Shown: positions 25,659 to 34,819 of the stretch, one piece after another
Numbering within the stretch: position 1 is the first letter of the stretch
How the letters are laid out: each line of letters begins with the position of its first letter
Assembly (NCBI GenBank): GCA_001769275.1
Contig: MEOQ01000038.1
Span: 50,943-114,942, forward strand
Direction of reading: 5' to 3'
DNA: 64,000 nt
DNA from: Bacteroidetes bacterium GWF2_43_63
GTDB lineage: Bacteria; Bacteroidota; Bacteroidia; Bacteroidales; DTU049
Program-made: the position numbers and the translations under genes
Notes under the pieces: model-generated
The model's database searches: none
Told to the model about the DNA's origin: nothing
The model's input: only the letters and a program-made list of their open reading frames with translations

Positions 25659-26882
25659 TCACTTTGCAGAATACTTATCAAAAATTCTGGCCATATCATT
25701 TCCCACTTTATTATCCAGCAGCTTCGCATAAATTTCGGTCATTTTCACGGAGCTGTGACCAAGCATCTTTGAAACGCTTTCGATTGGAATTCCGTTGTTC
25801 AGGGTGACGGTTGTAGCAAATGTATGCCGGGCCATGTGCGTGGTCAGATTTTTAGTAAGGCCGCACAGGTCTGCTATTTCTTTCAGATAGGCATTGAGTT
25901 TCTGATTCGACAATACCGGGAAAAGGACATTGTTTTCCTGACAATAGGGATTGCTGCGGTATTTCAGAAGAATCATTCTGGCGGCAGGAAGCAGCGGAAC
26001 ATGTGATGCCATGCCGGTTTTCAGTCGGTGTGTGTGAATCCACAGCTGTCCGTTTTCGCTTTCCGACAGATTTTCCAGTGTAAGCGCTTTCAGGTCGGAG
26101 TAGGCGAATCCGGTGTAGCAGGCAAACAGGAAGGTGTCAGCTACCTGCTGCAGACGTTCAACAGAAAATTGTTTGTCGCCGATTTTTTGCAATTCCTGTT
26201 CTGTCAGAAATTCTTTTTCAACTTTTTGTATTCTGATTTTGTAATTTACAAACGGATCTGTTTTCATCCAGCCGTTTCCGGCGCAGATTCGGATAATCTT
26301 TTTCAGGTTTTTGATATGTTTCATAGCTGAATTTTGCTGGCAGTTCTGCACCGTTTTCAGATACAGATCAAAACCTCTAACGAAGTCTGTATCAATTTTA
26401 TCAAGCGGTAAATCCGACACGGAATATTTTGATTTAATATAATCCTTCAAATGCTGCAGTGTTGTCTCAAACTTTCTGTACGTTGCTGGAGCATATTCCT
26501 TTCCAACCAGTAATTTTAAAGTGCGGTTGTGTTCCTGAACAACGCTCACAATGGTTTTCTCATTGTCGTTTATTCCCAGAAAGGTGTTTTTCAGCCGTTG
26601 TGCAGATATTTCAAAACCGGTTTCATACAAATGATTCAGGTGGTTGCTGATTTGCTGAATAATGTAATTCATGTATTTGTTTACATCATCAGCTTCTTTT
26701 GTATTTCCCCTGGCTTTGTTTTTCGCAGTATCCCACAGCTGTGGCTGAATGGACCTGAACAGGGCCAGTTCTGCTTTTCCATTACCTACTTTAATTTTAA
26801 GGTAGATGGGTGCTTCACCGTTTTTTAGAAGTTTTGTTCTTTTAATGTAGAACAGAAATGAAATGCGTGGTCTGGCGGTCAT
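25659..26882 (-). CDS. Tyrosine recombinase (Bacteroides mobile-element type integrase)
   Basis: A 407-residue site-specific integrase with an N-terminal arm-binding domain (RISFLFYIKRTKLLKNGEAP), a SAM-like core-binding domain (about 105-205) and a catalytic domain. HMARHTFAT holds the HxxR pair near residue 347, GHSS the second histidine, and EIYAKLL the nucleophile tyrosine near 382. The first catalytic arginine is absent: the segment reads CYTGFAYSDL where many recombinases have TGLR. Integrases of Bacteroides conjugative elements such as IntDOT are known to lack it too. The gene lies about 240 bp from the 3' end of a tRNA-Asp gene, the usual position for an island integrase. Confidence 0.93.
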   Translation of the reverse strand: MTARPRISFLFYIKRTKLLKNGEAPIYLKIKVGNGKAELALFRSIQPQLWDTAKNKARGNTKEADDVNKYMNYIIQQISNHLNHLYETGFEISAQRLKNTFLGINDNEKTIVSVVQEHNRTLKLLVGKEYAPATYRKFETTLQHLKDYIKSKYSVSDLPLDKIDTDFVRGFDLYLKTVQNCQQNSAMKHIKNLKKIIRICAGNGWMKTDPFVNYKIRIQKVEKEFLTEQELQKIGDKQFSVERLQQVADTFLFACYTGFAYSDLKALTLENLSESENGQLWIHTHRLKTGMASHVPLLPAARMILLKYRSNPYCQENNVLFPVLSNQKLNAYLKEIADLCGLTKNLTTHMARHTFATTVTLNNGIPIESVSKMLGHSSVKMTEIYAKLLDNKVGNDMARIFDKYSAK

Positions 26883-26970
26883 AATTTCCTCCTTTTTTTA
26901 AAGATTAAAGTTACGAAAACCAGTTCCTAAAACAAAATGCAAAATGCTGTAATTCAGCGCATAAAAACCA

Positions 26971-27013
26971 TTCTGGCTGGACTAAATCGAAAGTGCGTTT
27001 AGTCCAGCCAGAA
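26971..27013. repeat. Perfect 16-bp inverted repeat upstream of the integrase
   Basis: TTCTGGCTGGACTAAA (26971-26986) and TTTAGTCCAGCCAGAA (26998-27013) are exact inverted arms around an 11-nt loop. It lies about 90-130 bp before the integrase start and about 110 bp from the tRNA 3' end. No T-run follows, so it is more likely a protein-binding or recombination site than a terminator. Confidence 0.8.
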
Positions 27014-27067
27014 GTCCAACTGAAAACGGTATTTTTCGTGGGTTTTTTGCTATTGGCTGTAAAAGAA

Positions 27068-27100
27068 AAAGTCCCGAAAATCATTGAATTTCAGGACTTT
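27068..27100 (-). terminator. Terminator of the tRNA-Asp transcript
   Basis: Read on the minus strand, AAAGTCC pairs with GGACTTT (arms 27094-27100 and 27068-27074), and the stem is followed by a T-rich run complementary to 27061-27070. It lies 24 bp past the tRNA 3' end. Confidence 0.7.
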
Positions 27101-27124
27101 ACTTTAGATTGCTCTTTTAAAAAG

Positions 27125-27198
27125 CGGTCCGGACGGGACTCGAACCCGCGACCCCGTGCGTGACAGGCACGTATTCTAACCAACTGAACTACCGAACC
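27125..27198 (-). tRNA. tRNA-Asp (GTC)
   Basis: A 74-nt cloverleaf on the minus strand. The acceptor arm GGTTCGG pairs with CCGGACC with one G-U pair, and G is the discriminator base. The D-loop contains AGTTGGTTAGA, the anticodon loop CTGTCAC gives anticodon GTC, and the T-arm contains GGTTCGAGTCCC. CCA is not encoded. The 3' end faces the integrase, making it the probable integration target of the island to its left. Confidence 0.95.
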
Positions 27199-27287
27199 GT
27201 TTGTACTTTCCCTTGGTTTTGGGACTGCAAATATAGAAACTTTTTTTTAATTGTGATACGACCAGTGAAAATATTTTAAAAATCCGC

Positions 27288-28166
27288 TTATTTCCCAATC
27301 AGCGACAGCACTCCGTTGATGAATGTCAACGGGTGACAGGGATTGCCCGGGACATATAAATCGACTTTAATACTTTTTCCTGGCGCGGATTTGCAATCCG
27401 TGACAGGATCAACGGGTTCTATTACACTTCGGTTCAAGGCCGGACTCTCGGCGAAAATACCGCCTGAAATGGCATCGGTACCGGCCAGAATGCATATTTT
27501 GTGGGAGGGGATTGCTTCCCATGTGATTTCGAGCGCGCGGGCCATGTTTTCTGAGATCGGCCCAGTAATAACAATGCCATCTGCATGGCGGGGTGATGCC
27601 ACAAATTCAATCCCGTAGCGCCCCATGTCGAAGTTCACATTGCCTGCAGCATTCAGTTCCATCTCGCAGGAATTATCGCCTGCAGCCGATACCTGGCGCA
27701 GTTTCAACGATTTGCGAAAAAGCTTTTTTATTTCTTTTCTGCGAAGTGCGTCGTTGAATTCGATAGATGTGGTCTGTCCCGGAAAAATCTTCAGCTTTTC
27801 AGGGTCGTTGGTGGCAATTTTATAATCGTTTGTAAATTTTATTTTGTCGGGCAGCACAAAATGACATTCTTTACAGAAGACGCATTTGCCAAGGTTCAGA
27901 CAAAAAGGATTTGTTTCAAACGCCTCTGTAGGACAAAGTTCCACCACCATTTTTTGTTCATCTGAACTAATATCAGCGCTGATTTCGGGGCGACCGCGGA
28001 ATAATTCTGTCAGCACGGGTTTTTTCAGATCTGGCACAAATTGTTTCCCGTGATGAAGCAGAATGCCCGTTTCGGGAATACCGAAATAAGCGTTCCTGAT
28101 ATTTTTATTTTTCTCGGTTTCTTTTTCCGGAAGAACCGGAAGCTGCAATTCGCGTGAAAATTTCAT
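27288..28166 (-). CDS. Ehr-like complex: fused ferredoxin-like and NuoB/HyfI-like small subunit
   Basis: The 292-residue protein joins a short ferredoxin-like part (CPTEAF, later CLNLGKCVFCKEC at about 80-100; HyfH-like) to a NuoB/HyfI-like small subunit (about 155-290, with SPRHADGIVITGPISENMAR). The cysteines that hold the proximal 4Fe-4S cluster in this family are mostly changed. NSCEMEL keeps one; GTDAISGG has Asp where Cys is normal; and VPGNPCHP replaces the usual VPGCPPRP. Electron transfer by a standard N2-type cluster is therefore doubtful. It is the last gene of the six-gene operon for a hydrogenase-4/complex I-related membrane complex. Confidence 0.8.
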   Translation of the reverse strand: MKFSRELQLPVLPEKETEKNKNIRNAYFGIPETGILLHHGKQFVPDLKKPVLTELFRGRPEISADISSDEQKMVVELCPTEAFETNPFCLNLGKCVFCKECHFVLPDKIKFTNDYKIATNDPEKLKIFPGQTTSIEFNDALRRKEIKKLFRKSLKLRQVSAAGDNSCEMELNAAGNVNFDMGRYGIEFVASPRHADGIVITGPISENMARALEITWEAIPSHKICILAGTDAISGGIFAESPALNRSVIEPVDPVTDCKSAPGKSIKVDLYVPGNPCHPLTFINGVLSLIGK

Positions 28167-28178
28167 AATAATTGCTGA

Positions 28179-29747
28179 TTATAAATCGTGGCCACAATAA
28201 CTCAGGTTGAAACTTTTGTTGCAGACCGGAAAATCGGATATCTCCTGATTTCGCACTGCCAGCGCGAGTCCGGTCCAGTTGTGCAATGAAGGATCTGTGA
28301 TTTTGTATTTTGAAATATCGCCTTGCGCATCAGTCACAGCCACATGAACGATTTCGCCACGCCATCCTTCCGTCAAGGATATACATACGGAATTCGCAGC
28401 CAGAGCCATTTTGTAATCAGGCGCTGCGTTTTTTACATCAACAATCTGGTGCGGATTTGTAATCACATTCTGGCGCGGATTTGCAATCCGTGACAGAATA
28501 TCTGCAACCACAGTCCTGATTAACTCAATCGACTTTGCAATCTCGCCTCTGCGCATGAGTGCACGCGCCAAAACATCGCCGCCGTGAAAAACCGTTGACT
28601 CATATTCAAAATTCCGATAAGCTTGAAATGGATGTGTAGCCCGCACATCGCGCTCGATTCCGCACATTCGTGCAGCCATTCCTGTTAGTCCTGCACGTAA
28701 CCCTTGCTCATTGGTAACAACTCCGATTCCATCGAAACGAGACAGCGCACCTGGCATGGAATAAAGATGTGCAGCCATTTCATTGAAGCGGCCTTCGACA
28801 TAATCCAGATTTTTCAGAATCTCTTCCGCAACATCATTTGTCATTGGATAATGGCTTCCGCCTGCGCGAATAAATCCTTTACCCAGTCGATTTCCGCACC
28901 AATACTGGGTTGTGTTGATAACAACCGTGCGCAGCGATTCGCAAACAACTTGCCCAAGCTGATAGGCGATGTCGCCACAAAGCGCAGCTGTGTCTCCTAA
29001 ATGAACAGCAATTCTTTCGAGCTCAAGTGCTACAGCCCGCTCCAGCTGAAGATTCTCAGAAGGTGAAAATCCTGCAAGTTCTTCGATCAGTTGTGCATGG
29101 CAAAGTGAATGACCAACAGCCGTGTCACCTGCAATGCTCTCACTCAGTACGGCTTTTTGCAACAGCGATATTTTTGAAACAAACAATGCTTCAACGCCTC
29201 GATGCTGGTATCCCAGATGGATTTCGAGGTGATGAACTTTTTCGCCATTACATATAAAACGAAAATGCCCGGGCTCAATAATTCCGGCGTGAACCGGCCC
29301 TACGCCTACTTCGTGAAGCTCTTCGCTATCGACATGAAAGAAAGGATAGTCATTCATGCAGTTGCTTTTGTCATAGCGGTCATGCGGCCAGCGCACCGGT
29401 TTCAACCATGGATTTCCGGGAAATTGAATACCATGATTTTCGTGCATCTCGCGTTCGAAAATATGAACGGCATTTATTTCTTTGGTCAATGTTTCCAATT
29501 GTGCATTCTCGCGCTGACATTCATGCGAATACACCCGGATATTTTTGTTTTCGTCATCGGCAATGGCACAGATGAATTTCCATTTGTCGGCTCCATTCGA
29601 CAGCGGGAAATACGCTATCATGTGATTATTATTGCTTTTCAGCAATGACGATATTTCCTGCCAGAACTGCACATAATCAATAACAGGCAGCTCTGTAAGC
29701 GCGAATACAGAAGGGTTTTGACTTAATATGATATGACTTTCCTTCAT
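28179..29747 (-). CDS. Ehr-like complex: NuoCD/HyfG-like large subunit without NiFe cysteines
   Basis: A 522-residue protein with an N-terminal NuoC-like part (MHENHGIQFPGNPWLKPVRW, about 120-140) and a NuoD/HyfG-like part (VGVGPVHAGIIEPGHFRF, HLEIHLGYQHRGVE). Where NiFe hydrogenases have the N-terminal CxxC motif this reads SESIAGDTAVGHS. The C-terminus ends DFPVCNKSFNLSYCGHDL with no DPCxxCxx(H/R). No NiFe site can therefore form. This matches energy-converting hydrogenase-related (Ehr) complexes known from Geobacter and others. It presumably couples an unidentified redox reaction or partner to ion pumping; the substrate is unknown. Confidence 0.82.
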   Translation of the reverse strand: MKESHIILSQNPSVFALTELPVIDYVQFWQEISSLLKSNNNHMIAYFPLSNGADKWKFICAIADDENKNIRVYSHECQRENAQLETLTKEINAVHIFEREMHENHGIQFPGNPWLKPVRWPHDRYDKSNCMNDYPFFHVDSEELHEVGVGPVHAGIIEPGHFRFICNGEKVHHLEIHLGYQHRGVEALFVSKISLLQKAVLSESIAGDTAVGHSLCHAQLIEELAGFSPSENLQLERAVALELERIAVHLGDTAALCGDIAYQLGQVVCESLRTVVINTTQYWCGNRLGKGFIRAGGSHYPMTNDVAEEILKNLDYVEGRFNEMAAHLYSMPGALSRFDGIGVVTNEQGLRAGLTGMAARMCGIERDVRATHPFQAYRNFEYESTVFHGGDVLARALMRRGEIAKSIELIRTVVADILSRIANPRQNVITNPHQIVDVKNAAPDYKMALAANSVCISLTEGWRGEIVHVAVTDAQGDISKYKITDPSLHNWTGLALAVRNQEISDFPVCNKSFNLSYCGHDL

Positions 29748-29753
29748 GATGTT

Positions 29754-31184
29754 TTATTTAGGAAGCGCTGTAATACTTGCGTTGATCGCATCTACAAGAA
29801 ATGGCGGCTGATAAAAACACAGAACAGCAACGATTGCGAGTAATATGAATTGAGGTACTGTTTCAATGGCTTTTACTTTCCCCGGCTCTTCAATTTCGCT
29901 CATCGGTTCCGCCGGATCGGAAAAAAGTATATGCAAAATGCGCGTGAGCAAAGCGTAAATCACTGCTGTCAGTAGCAACGCGGTAACAATAAAAGTGATC
30001 CAATGTTGCTGCGCAATCAGGGTTTTGAAAATGAGGAATTCGCTGATGAAAATTCCGGATGGTGGAATAGCCAGAATAAAAACAACGCAAAGGAGCAACA
30101 GCATTCCGCCGGCAGAATAGTTTTTCATATAATTGCCAACCTGTTTTAATTCATAGGAATGATTCACTTTTTTGAATTGTCCCATGTGAAAAAAGATGGA
30201 ACTTTTCACGAGCGTGTGAAGCAGAACAAGCAGAATAGCTGCATAATATCCCTGATGCCCGCTACCCATGGCTATGGCTACAAGCCCCATCATTTCCAGG
30301 CTTGAATAGGCAAACATCCTTTTTATGTGATAAGCTTTCAGCATGTATCCGGCTGCAATCAGCAATGAAAGAATACCTGTCAGCACCAATGAATGCTGCA
30401 TGAATGGAAGAATTTCCGTTGAAGAAAATAAAGTAAAAACCCGGAAAATAGCCAGGAATCCGACGTTCATGAGTGTTGTGGAAATGAGTGCACTCACCGG
30501 AGCAGGTGCAACGGAATGCGCATCAATAGTGACAGAGTGCATGGGAAACAAACCCATTTTGGTACTGAACCCAACAAGTACAAAAACAAAAGCCACTTTT
30601 AAATAGATCGGATTGGCCTGACTTACCAGTACCGAAAACTCATCGAAAGTAAGACTGGCAGCGTCGTAGCGACCATAGATAAAGCCAAGCAGCAACACGC
30701 CAACATAAGCAATCGATATACCGACTGAACAGATAAAAACATATTTCCAGGTAGCTTCGAGCGATTGCGCAGTACGGTCGTGATAAATGAGCGCAGCAAC
30801 CGACAGCGTAGTGGCTTCAACAAATACCCACAGCATGGTCATGGAATTAGACAAATAGGCACCGGTCATAAAAGTCATCAGGGCAATCATCGAAACGTGA
30901 TAAATATTGTAATGCCTGACCGTTGAATTTTGCGTGTACCGGAATCCATGATAGAAAGTGGGCAATGCTATAAGAGCCAGAACACTGAGAAGCAGCATCC
31001 CTTCGTGAGTAAATGTGAAAAAATGAACAGACGACTCATCCAGATGCAGCCAGCCGTAAGCAGTGAGACCAATGATTGAAATGGAGAATAGCAGCGACAC
31101 CCCTTGCGTAAAGAGTTTGCTTCGCATGATCAAAACCATGATGCCGAAAAACAGCGATAAGGAAAAAAATAAAATGAGTTCCAT
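29754..31184 (-). CDS. Ehr-like complex: HyfF-like antiporter subunit
   Basis: A 476-residue integral membrane protein of the Mrp antiporter/NuoN-L-M family, with about 14 hydrophobic helices. The channel segment KMGLFPMHSVTIDAHSVAPA (about 215-235) and a TM5-like segment with glutamate (MLWVFVEATTL) match the proton-pumping subunits of group 4 hydrogenases. It follows the HyfE-like gene by 3 bp and precedes the large subunit by 6 bp. Confidence 0.85.
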   Translation of the reverse strand: MELILFFSLSLFFGIMVLIMRSKLFTQGVSLLFSISIIGLTAYGWLHLDESSVHFFTFTHEGMLLLSVLALIALPTFYHGFRYTQNSTVRHYNIYHVSMIALMTFMTGAYLSNSMTMLWVFVEATTLSVAALIYHDRTAQSLEATWKYVFICSVGISIAYVGVLLLGFIYGRYDAASLTFDEFSVLVSQANPIYLKVAFVFVLVGFSTKMGLFPMHSVTIDAHSVAPAPVSALISTTLMNVGFLAIFRVFTLFSSTEILPFMQHSLVLTGILSLLIAAGYMLKAYHIKRMFAYSSLEMMGLVAIAMGSGHQGYYAAILLVLLHTLVKSSIFFHMGQFKKVNHSYELKQVGNYMKNYSAGGMLLLLCVVFILAIPPSGIFISEFLIFKTLIAQQHWITFIVTALLLTAVIYALLTRILHILFSDPAEPMSEIEEPGKVKAIETVPQFILLAIVAVLCFYQPPFLVDAINASITALPK

Positions 31185-31187
31185 AGT

Positions 31188-31802
31188 TTAATCCTTTAAT
31201 TGTGTAAGGTCGCCTGTATCTGGTTTCAGGCGCATTCCAAAGAATCCCAATATCAGAACACCAACAAAAATATCGAGCAGCATGGCGATGTTTATGAGAG
31301 CCGGCATTTCGTTTCCCAAAGCAATGGTAAAAAGAAAAACAGCATTTTCTATAATCAGAAATCCGATAAGGTGGGAGATGATAAGTTTGTGCGTAACAAT
31401 TATAATCAGACCACTCAAAAGCGCATACAGAGCCACTGTCATAAAGACCCCGTTGATGAATGGGTTCTGAAGTGTGTAGGCAACAATGACTGAAACAATG
31501 AGGCTCACCGCGTTGAGGATAAGAATGTAGAAAGAGGATGTTGCTTGCGAATGAACTTTGAAAACCTGTGTTCTGCGAATAATATAGAACAGCATGAATG
31601 GAACAATAATTCCTTTAAAAATGAGTGTTTCTGAAACAATCAAAATAAGGTTTCCTGTAGCCATTTCATTCAATTCAAGAAATGCAATGCCAAAAATAAG
31701 CAAACCCTGCACGCCCATAAATCGCGCAAACACACGAAAGCGTTGGGCGGCTGAAAGATAAATCAGTGTTGCTGCAAAGGCAACAATCAGAAATTCCATC
31801 AT
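31188..31802 (-). CDS. Ehr-like complex: HyfE-like subunit (NuoK-related)
   Basis: A 204-residue membrane protein with six or seven helices. Its C-terminal half (SHLIGFLIIENAVFLFTIAL) carries the membrane glutamate typical of NuoK/HyfE. HyfE is a small membrane subunit of hydrogenase-4-type complexes. The gene overlaps the HyfC-like gene by 4 bp. Confidence 0.82.
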   Translation of the reverse strand: MMEFLIVAFAATLIYLSAAQRFRVFARFMGVQGLLIFGIAFLELNEMATGNLILIVSETLIFKGIIVPFMLFYIIRRTQVFKVHSQATSSFYILILNAVSLIVSVIVAYTLQNPFINGVFMTVALYALLSGLIIIVTHKLIISHLIGFLIIENAVFLFTIALGNEMPALINIAMLLDIFVGVLILGFFGMRLKPDTGDLTQLKD

Positions 31803-32716
31803 AACACAATCATTTTTTCAGTAAGTATAAGAGCCACGACAAAGGCCAGCAGAGCCAGTGATGAGATGGTGAAAAGAAATGCAGGATTCCTTCCGATTTT
31901 ATTTCGCGCTTTGAACGATTCAATGAATCCGATATAAACAGCCATCAAAACAATCACGAGCGCGAAAAGTCCGAGTTGAAGCGTGATACTCCAGCGGACA
32001 GGAATCAGTACATCGAATATCAATGTTGAATACATGGCAAATTTTATCCACGAAGTAATATGAATGAGTGCCTTGTCGAAACCTGAATAATCAAGAATCA
32101 TTACCTCGTGAACCATGGTGAGTTCGAGATGTGTTTTTGGATCATCAACAGGCAGACGACTGTTTTCGACCTGCATAATCTGCGCAAGAATAATTACGCT
32201 GAGAATGCTATAGATAAGAATGTAGGAATTGTTTGGATTGTAAAGTCCAACCAGAATTTCGTTGAAGGATGTGTAACCAGTAAGCATGGCCAGTGTCCCC
32301 GTGAGAATAAAAAAAGCCGGTTCGGTGAGCATCGAGTATAAGGCCTCGCGATTGGCCCCCATTCCTTCAAATGCAGAACCGGTGTCAAGCGCAGCCAGAA
32401 TTAAAAAAAACTTTCCAAGCCCAAGCATATAGGCGAAGAAAACGATATCGCCATTGAATGAAACCAGCGCCGGAAAAGGTCCGAACGGAAGAACCAGAAT
32501 GGCGCTAATTACTGAAGCCAATCCAACAGCCGGAGCCATTTTGAATATCACACTGGTAGTAGTGCTGATTACATTTCCTTTTTGAAAAAGCAATGCAACA
32601 TCTTTTATTGGTTGTAACATTCCGGGGCCTTTGCGACCAGCTAAAATGCTTTTTGCTCGAAGAATAATTCCGGGGAAAACGATAGCAGAAGCCAGAATAA
32701 ACACTATTGTCATCAT
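31799..32716 (-). CDS. Ehr-like complex: HyfC-like subunit (NuoH-related)
   Basis: A 305-residue protein with about eight membrane helices. RAKSILAGRKGPGMLQPIKD (about 20-40) is the conserved cytoplasmic loop of the NuoH/HyfC family, and VENSRLPVDDPKTHLELTMV (about 180-200) is the family's acidic loop (ESRxPxD/E...). NuoH-like subunits link the peripheral redox arm to the membrane pump. The start is ATGATG at 32711-32716, two bases after the HyfB-like stop. Confidence 0.88.
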   Translation of the reverse strand: MMTIVFILASAIVFPGIILRAKSILAGRKGPGMLQPIKDVALLFQKGNVISTTTSVIFKMAPAVGLASVISAILVLPFGPFPALVSFNGDIVFFAYMLGLGKFFLILAALDTGSAFEGMGANREALYSMLTEPAFFILTGTLAMLTGYTSFNEILVGLYNPNNSYILIYSILSVIILAQIMQVENSRLPVDDPKTHLELTMVHEVMILDYSGFDKALIHITSWIKFAMYSTLIFDVLIPVRWSITLQLGLFALVIVLMAVYIGFIESFKARNKIGRNPAFLFTISSLALLAFVVALILTEKMIVL

Positions 32717-32718
32717 GA

Positions 32719-34710
32719 TCAGAGTAGATTAAAATAGGTTAAAATGAAAATCAGAATCATGAATGCAAAGGCATACAGAATATAATGTTCGATGCGACCT
32801 GTTTGCATGCGAGCCATTTTTTTAAGCCATTCTGCAATGATGCCGGTTGGTTTGTCAATCCATTTTTCCTGAATAACATCATGAGGGGTGGTTTTGAAAG
32901 TGGCTGATACTGGGAATAAATCATTCTCCTCTATAATCGGTAATTCTTTTTTCAGGCCAAGAGCGGGTTGTGCGAGTCCCGCAATATTATCGGCGTAGGA
33001 TGTCGAAGTATATTGTAATGCGGCAGTTGGAGCAGTGTAGCCGCAACCCCAGGTTGGGCCTTTTTCTGTCGGTTTATTTTTCAGATGCATTTTCCGCCAG
33101 ATTAGAATCAGGATAGTGAGCAAAACAAATATACCTACTACAATGCTGATGTCCTGCAGATTTAAAATATATGGAGCACTGACAATAGATGCGTTGGTTA
33201 GATTAAACCATTGCGAGATCATTGAAAACAAAGGAGCCGCGAAGAAAACGGGAGCAAGACCTATGATGAAAATAATAAACGATATTGCGAAAAGCGGCCA
33301 CAACATTGACTTTGGAGATTCAGTTGCATGATGAACTTTCTCGCTTCGTGCTTCACCAAGAAATATTATTCCCGCTGCCTTTGTAAATGCAAACAGCGCC
33401 AGGCCTCCGATGAGCGCCAGTCCAATGATCGAAAATATCAGAATGAGCGTTTCATAAAATGAAGCATTACCCAAACCAGCAAACATCCCGGAATAAATGA
33501 GATATTCTGAAATGAAACCATTTAACGGTGGAAGTCCGCAGATGGCTGCTGATCCAATTATAAAGAACATCCCAGTATAAGGCATTTTTTTCATCAGACC
33601 ACCAAGCTGATTGATATTGCGCGTGTGCGTCGATTTGTAAACAGAACCGGCAGAGAAAAAAAGCATTGATTTGAAAAGCGAATGGTTTAGGGTGTGGAGC
33701 AGGGCCCCGCTGAATCCAAGCAAAGTCAGCACCGGATTTTCTGTCGCCAGTCCGATAACCCCGAGTCCGATACCAATGCCGATAATTCCAATGTTTTCAA
33801 TGCTACTGTATGCAAGCAGTTTTTTAATATCATTTTGAACAATGGCCTGCAGCACGCCCAGAATGCCACTTAACAGAGACACTCCAAGAATTAGCAATCC
33901 AATATTCACCAGATCATTCTCTACATACAAGAGTACGCGCAGGATCCCGTAAATTCCCATTTTAATCATTACGCCCGACATGACACCAGACACATGCGAA
34001 GGCGCAGCTGGATGCGCTTTTGGTAGCCATGAATGAAAGGGAATAAATCCCGCTTTTATTCCAAAGCCCACAAAGAAAAGCAGAAACAATATGAAATTGG
34101 AGTGGACTGAAAAATACGCCCCCAATTCTCTGAATTCATCCACAGAAGAGACTGTGTCTGCAATCAGCATGGCTGCAATCAGAAACAGCAGTCCAACATG
34201 CATTTGTATCAGGTAATTGATGCCGGCTTTCAAAACACTGCGTTCTTCGGCATCGAAGATTACAAGAATAAAAGATGATAATGTCATGAGTTCCCACACA
34301 ATCAGAAATGATAGAAAATCTTGTGCTACAGCAACCATAATCATTGCGAAACCCAGCCATAAATAGGAAAATAAATGCAGTGAAATTTGTATCGGTGTTT
34401 TGGTTTCGAAATAAGGTTTAAGGTAACCCTTTGCGTAGATAAGTCCTGCCAGCCAGGTAAAGCTGACAATCAGTATGAAGAATGCTGACAGACCATCAAT
34501 GAACAGTAGCGGAGCTGTGTTTCGGGGAACATTGAATCCTGAAATGACAAAATCTTTTCCTTGAATAAATACTTCTGCAGCGGGGATGCAGGCGAGTGCT
34601 ACCGCAGTCAATGCTACAATGAGAGACCAAAGGTGTTTCCAGCGCAGCGGTAGAAAAAACACGCCGGTGCTTGCCAGCATAATAAAACAAAAGATCAGAA
34701 AAATATACAT
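32719..34710 (-). CDS. Ehr-like complex: HyfB-like antiporter subunit
   Basis: The first gene of the complex. It encodes 663 residues with about 16 membrane helices of the NuoL/HyfB type: LIVWELMTLSSFILVIFD (about 135-150) holds the TM5 glutamate, and HSWLPKAHPAAPSHVSG (about 225) holds the conserved lysine and histidine of the ion path. A cytoplasmic loop near residue 560 contains TWGCGY, also typical of HyfB. Promoter not identified; about 240 bp of repeat-rich sequence lie upstream. Confidence 0.87.
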   Translation of the reverse strand: MYIFLIFCFIMLASTGVFFLPLRWKHLWSLIVALTAVALACIPAAEVFIQGKDFVISGFNVPRNTAPLLFIDGLSAFFILIVSFTWLAGLIYAKGYLKPYFETKTPIQISLHLFSYLWLGFAMIMVAVAQDFLSFLIVWELMTLSSFILVIFDAEERSVLKAGINYLIQMHVGLLFLIAAMLIADTVSSVDEFRELGAYFSVHSNFILFLLFFVGFGIKAGFIPFHSWLPKAHPAAPSHVSGVMSGVMIKMGIYGILRVLLYVENDLVNIGLLILGVSLLSGILGVLQAIVQNDIKKLLAYSSIENIGIIGIGIGLGVIGLATENPVLTLLGFSGALLHTLNHSLFKSMLFFSAGSVYKSTHTRNINQLGGLMKKMPYTGMFFIIGSAAICGLPPLNGFISEYLIYSGMFAGLGNASFYETLILIFSIIGLALIGGLALFAFTKAAGIIFLGEARSEKVHHATESPKSMLWPLFAISFIIFIIGLAPVFFAAPLFSMISQWFNLTNASIVSAPYILNLQDISIVVGIFVLLTILILIWRKMHLKNKPTEKGPTWGCGYTAPTAALQYTSTSYADNIAGLAQPALGLKKELPIIEENDLFPVSATFKTTPHDVIQEKWIDKPTGIIAEWLKKMARMQTGRIEHYILYAFAFMILIFILTYFNLL

Positions 34711-34819
34711 GACAAATGTTTTCTATTTTGCCGCAAAATTACCTATATTAAAATCAACAGTGGTTTAAAAATATTTTGGTTATCAACAGGCAACGGTGCA
34801 TTCTGCTTATCAGTAGTCA

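Noticed and set aside
27288..34710. Functional NiFe hydrogenase 4 or formate hydrogenlyase
   Set aside because: Neither terminal cysteine motif of the large subunit is present, and no hydrogenase maturation genes are nearby.
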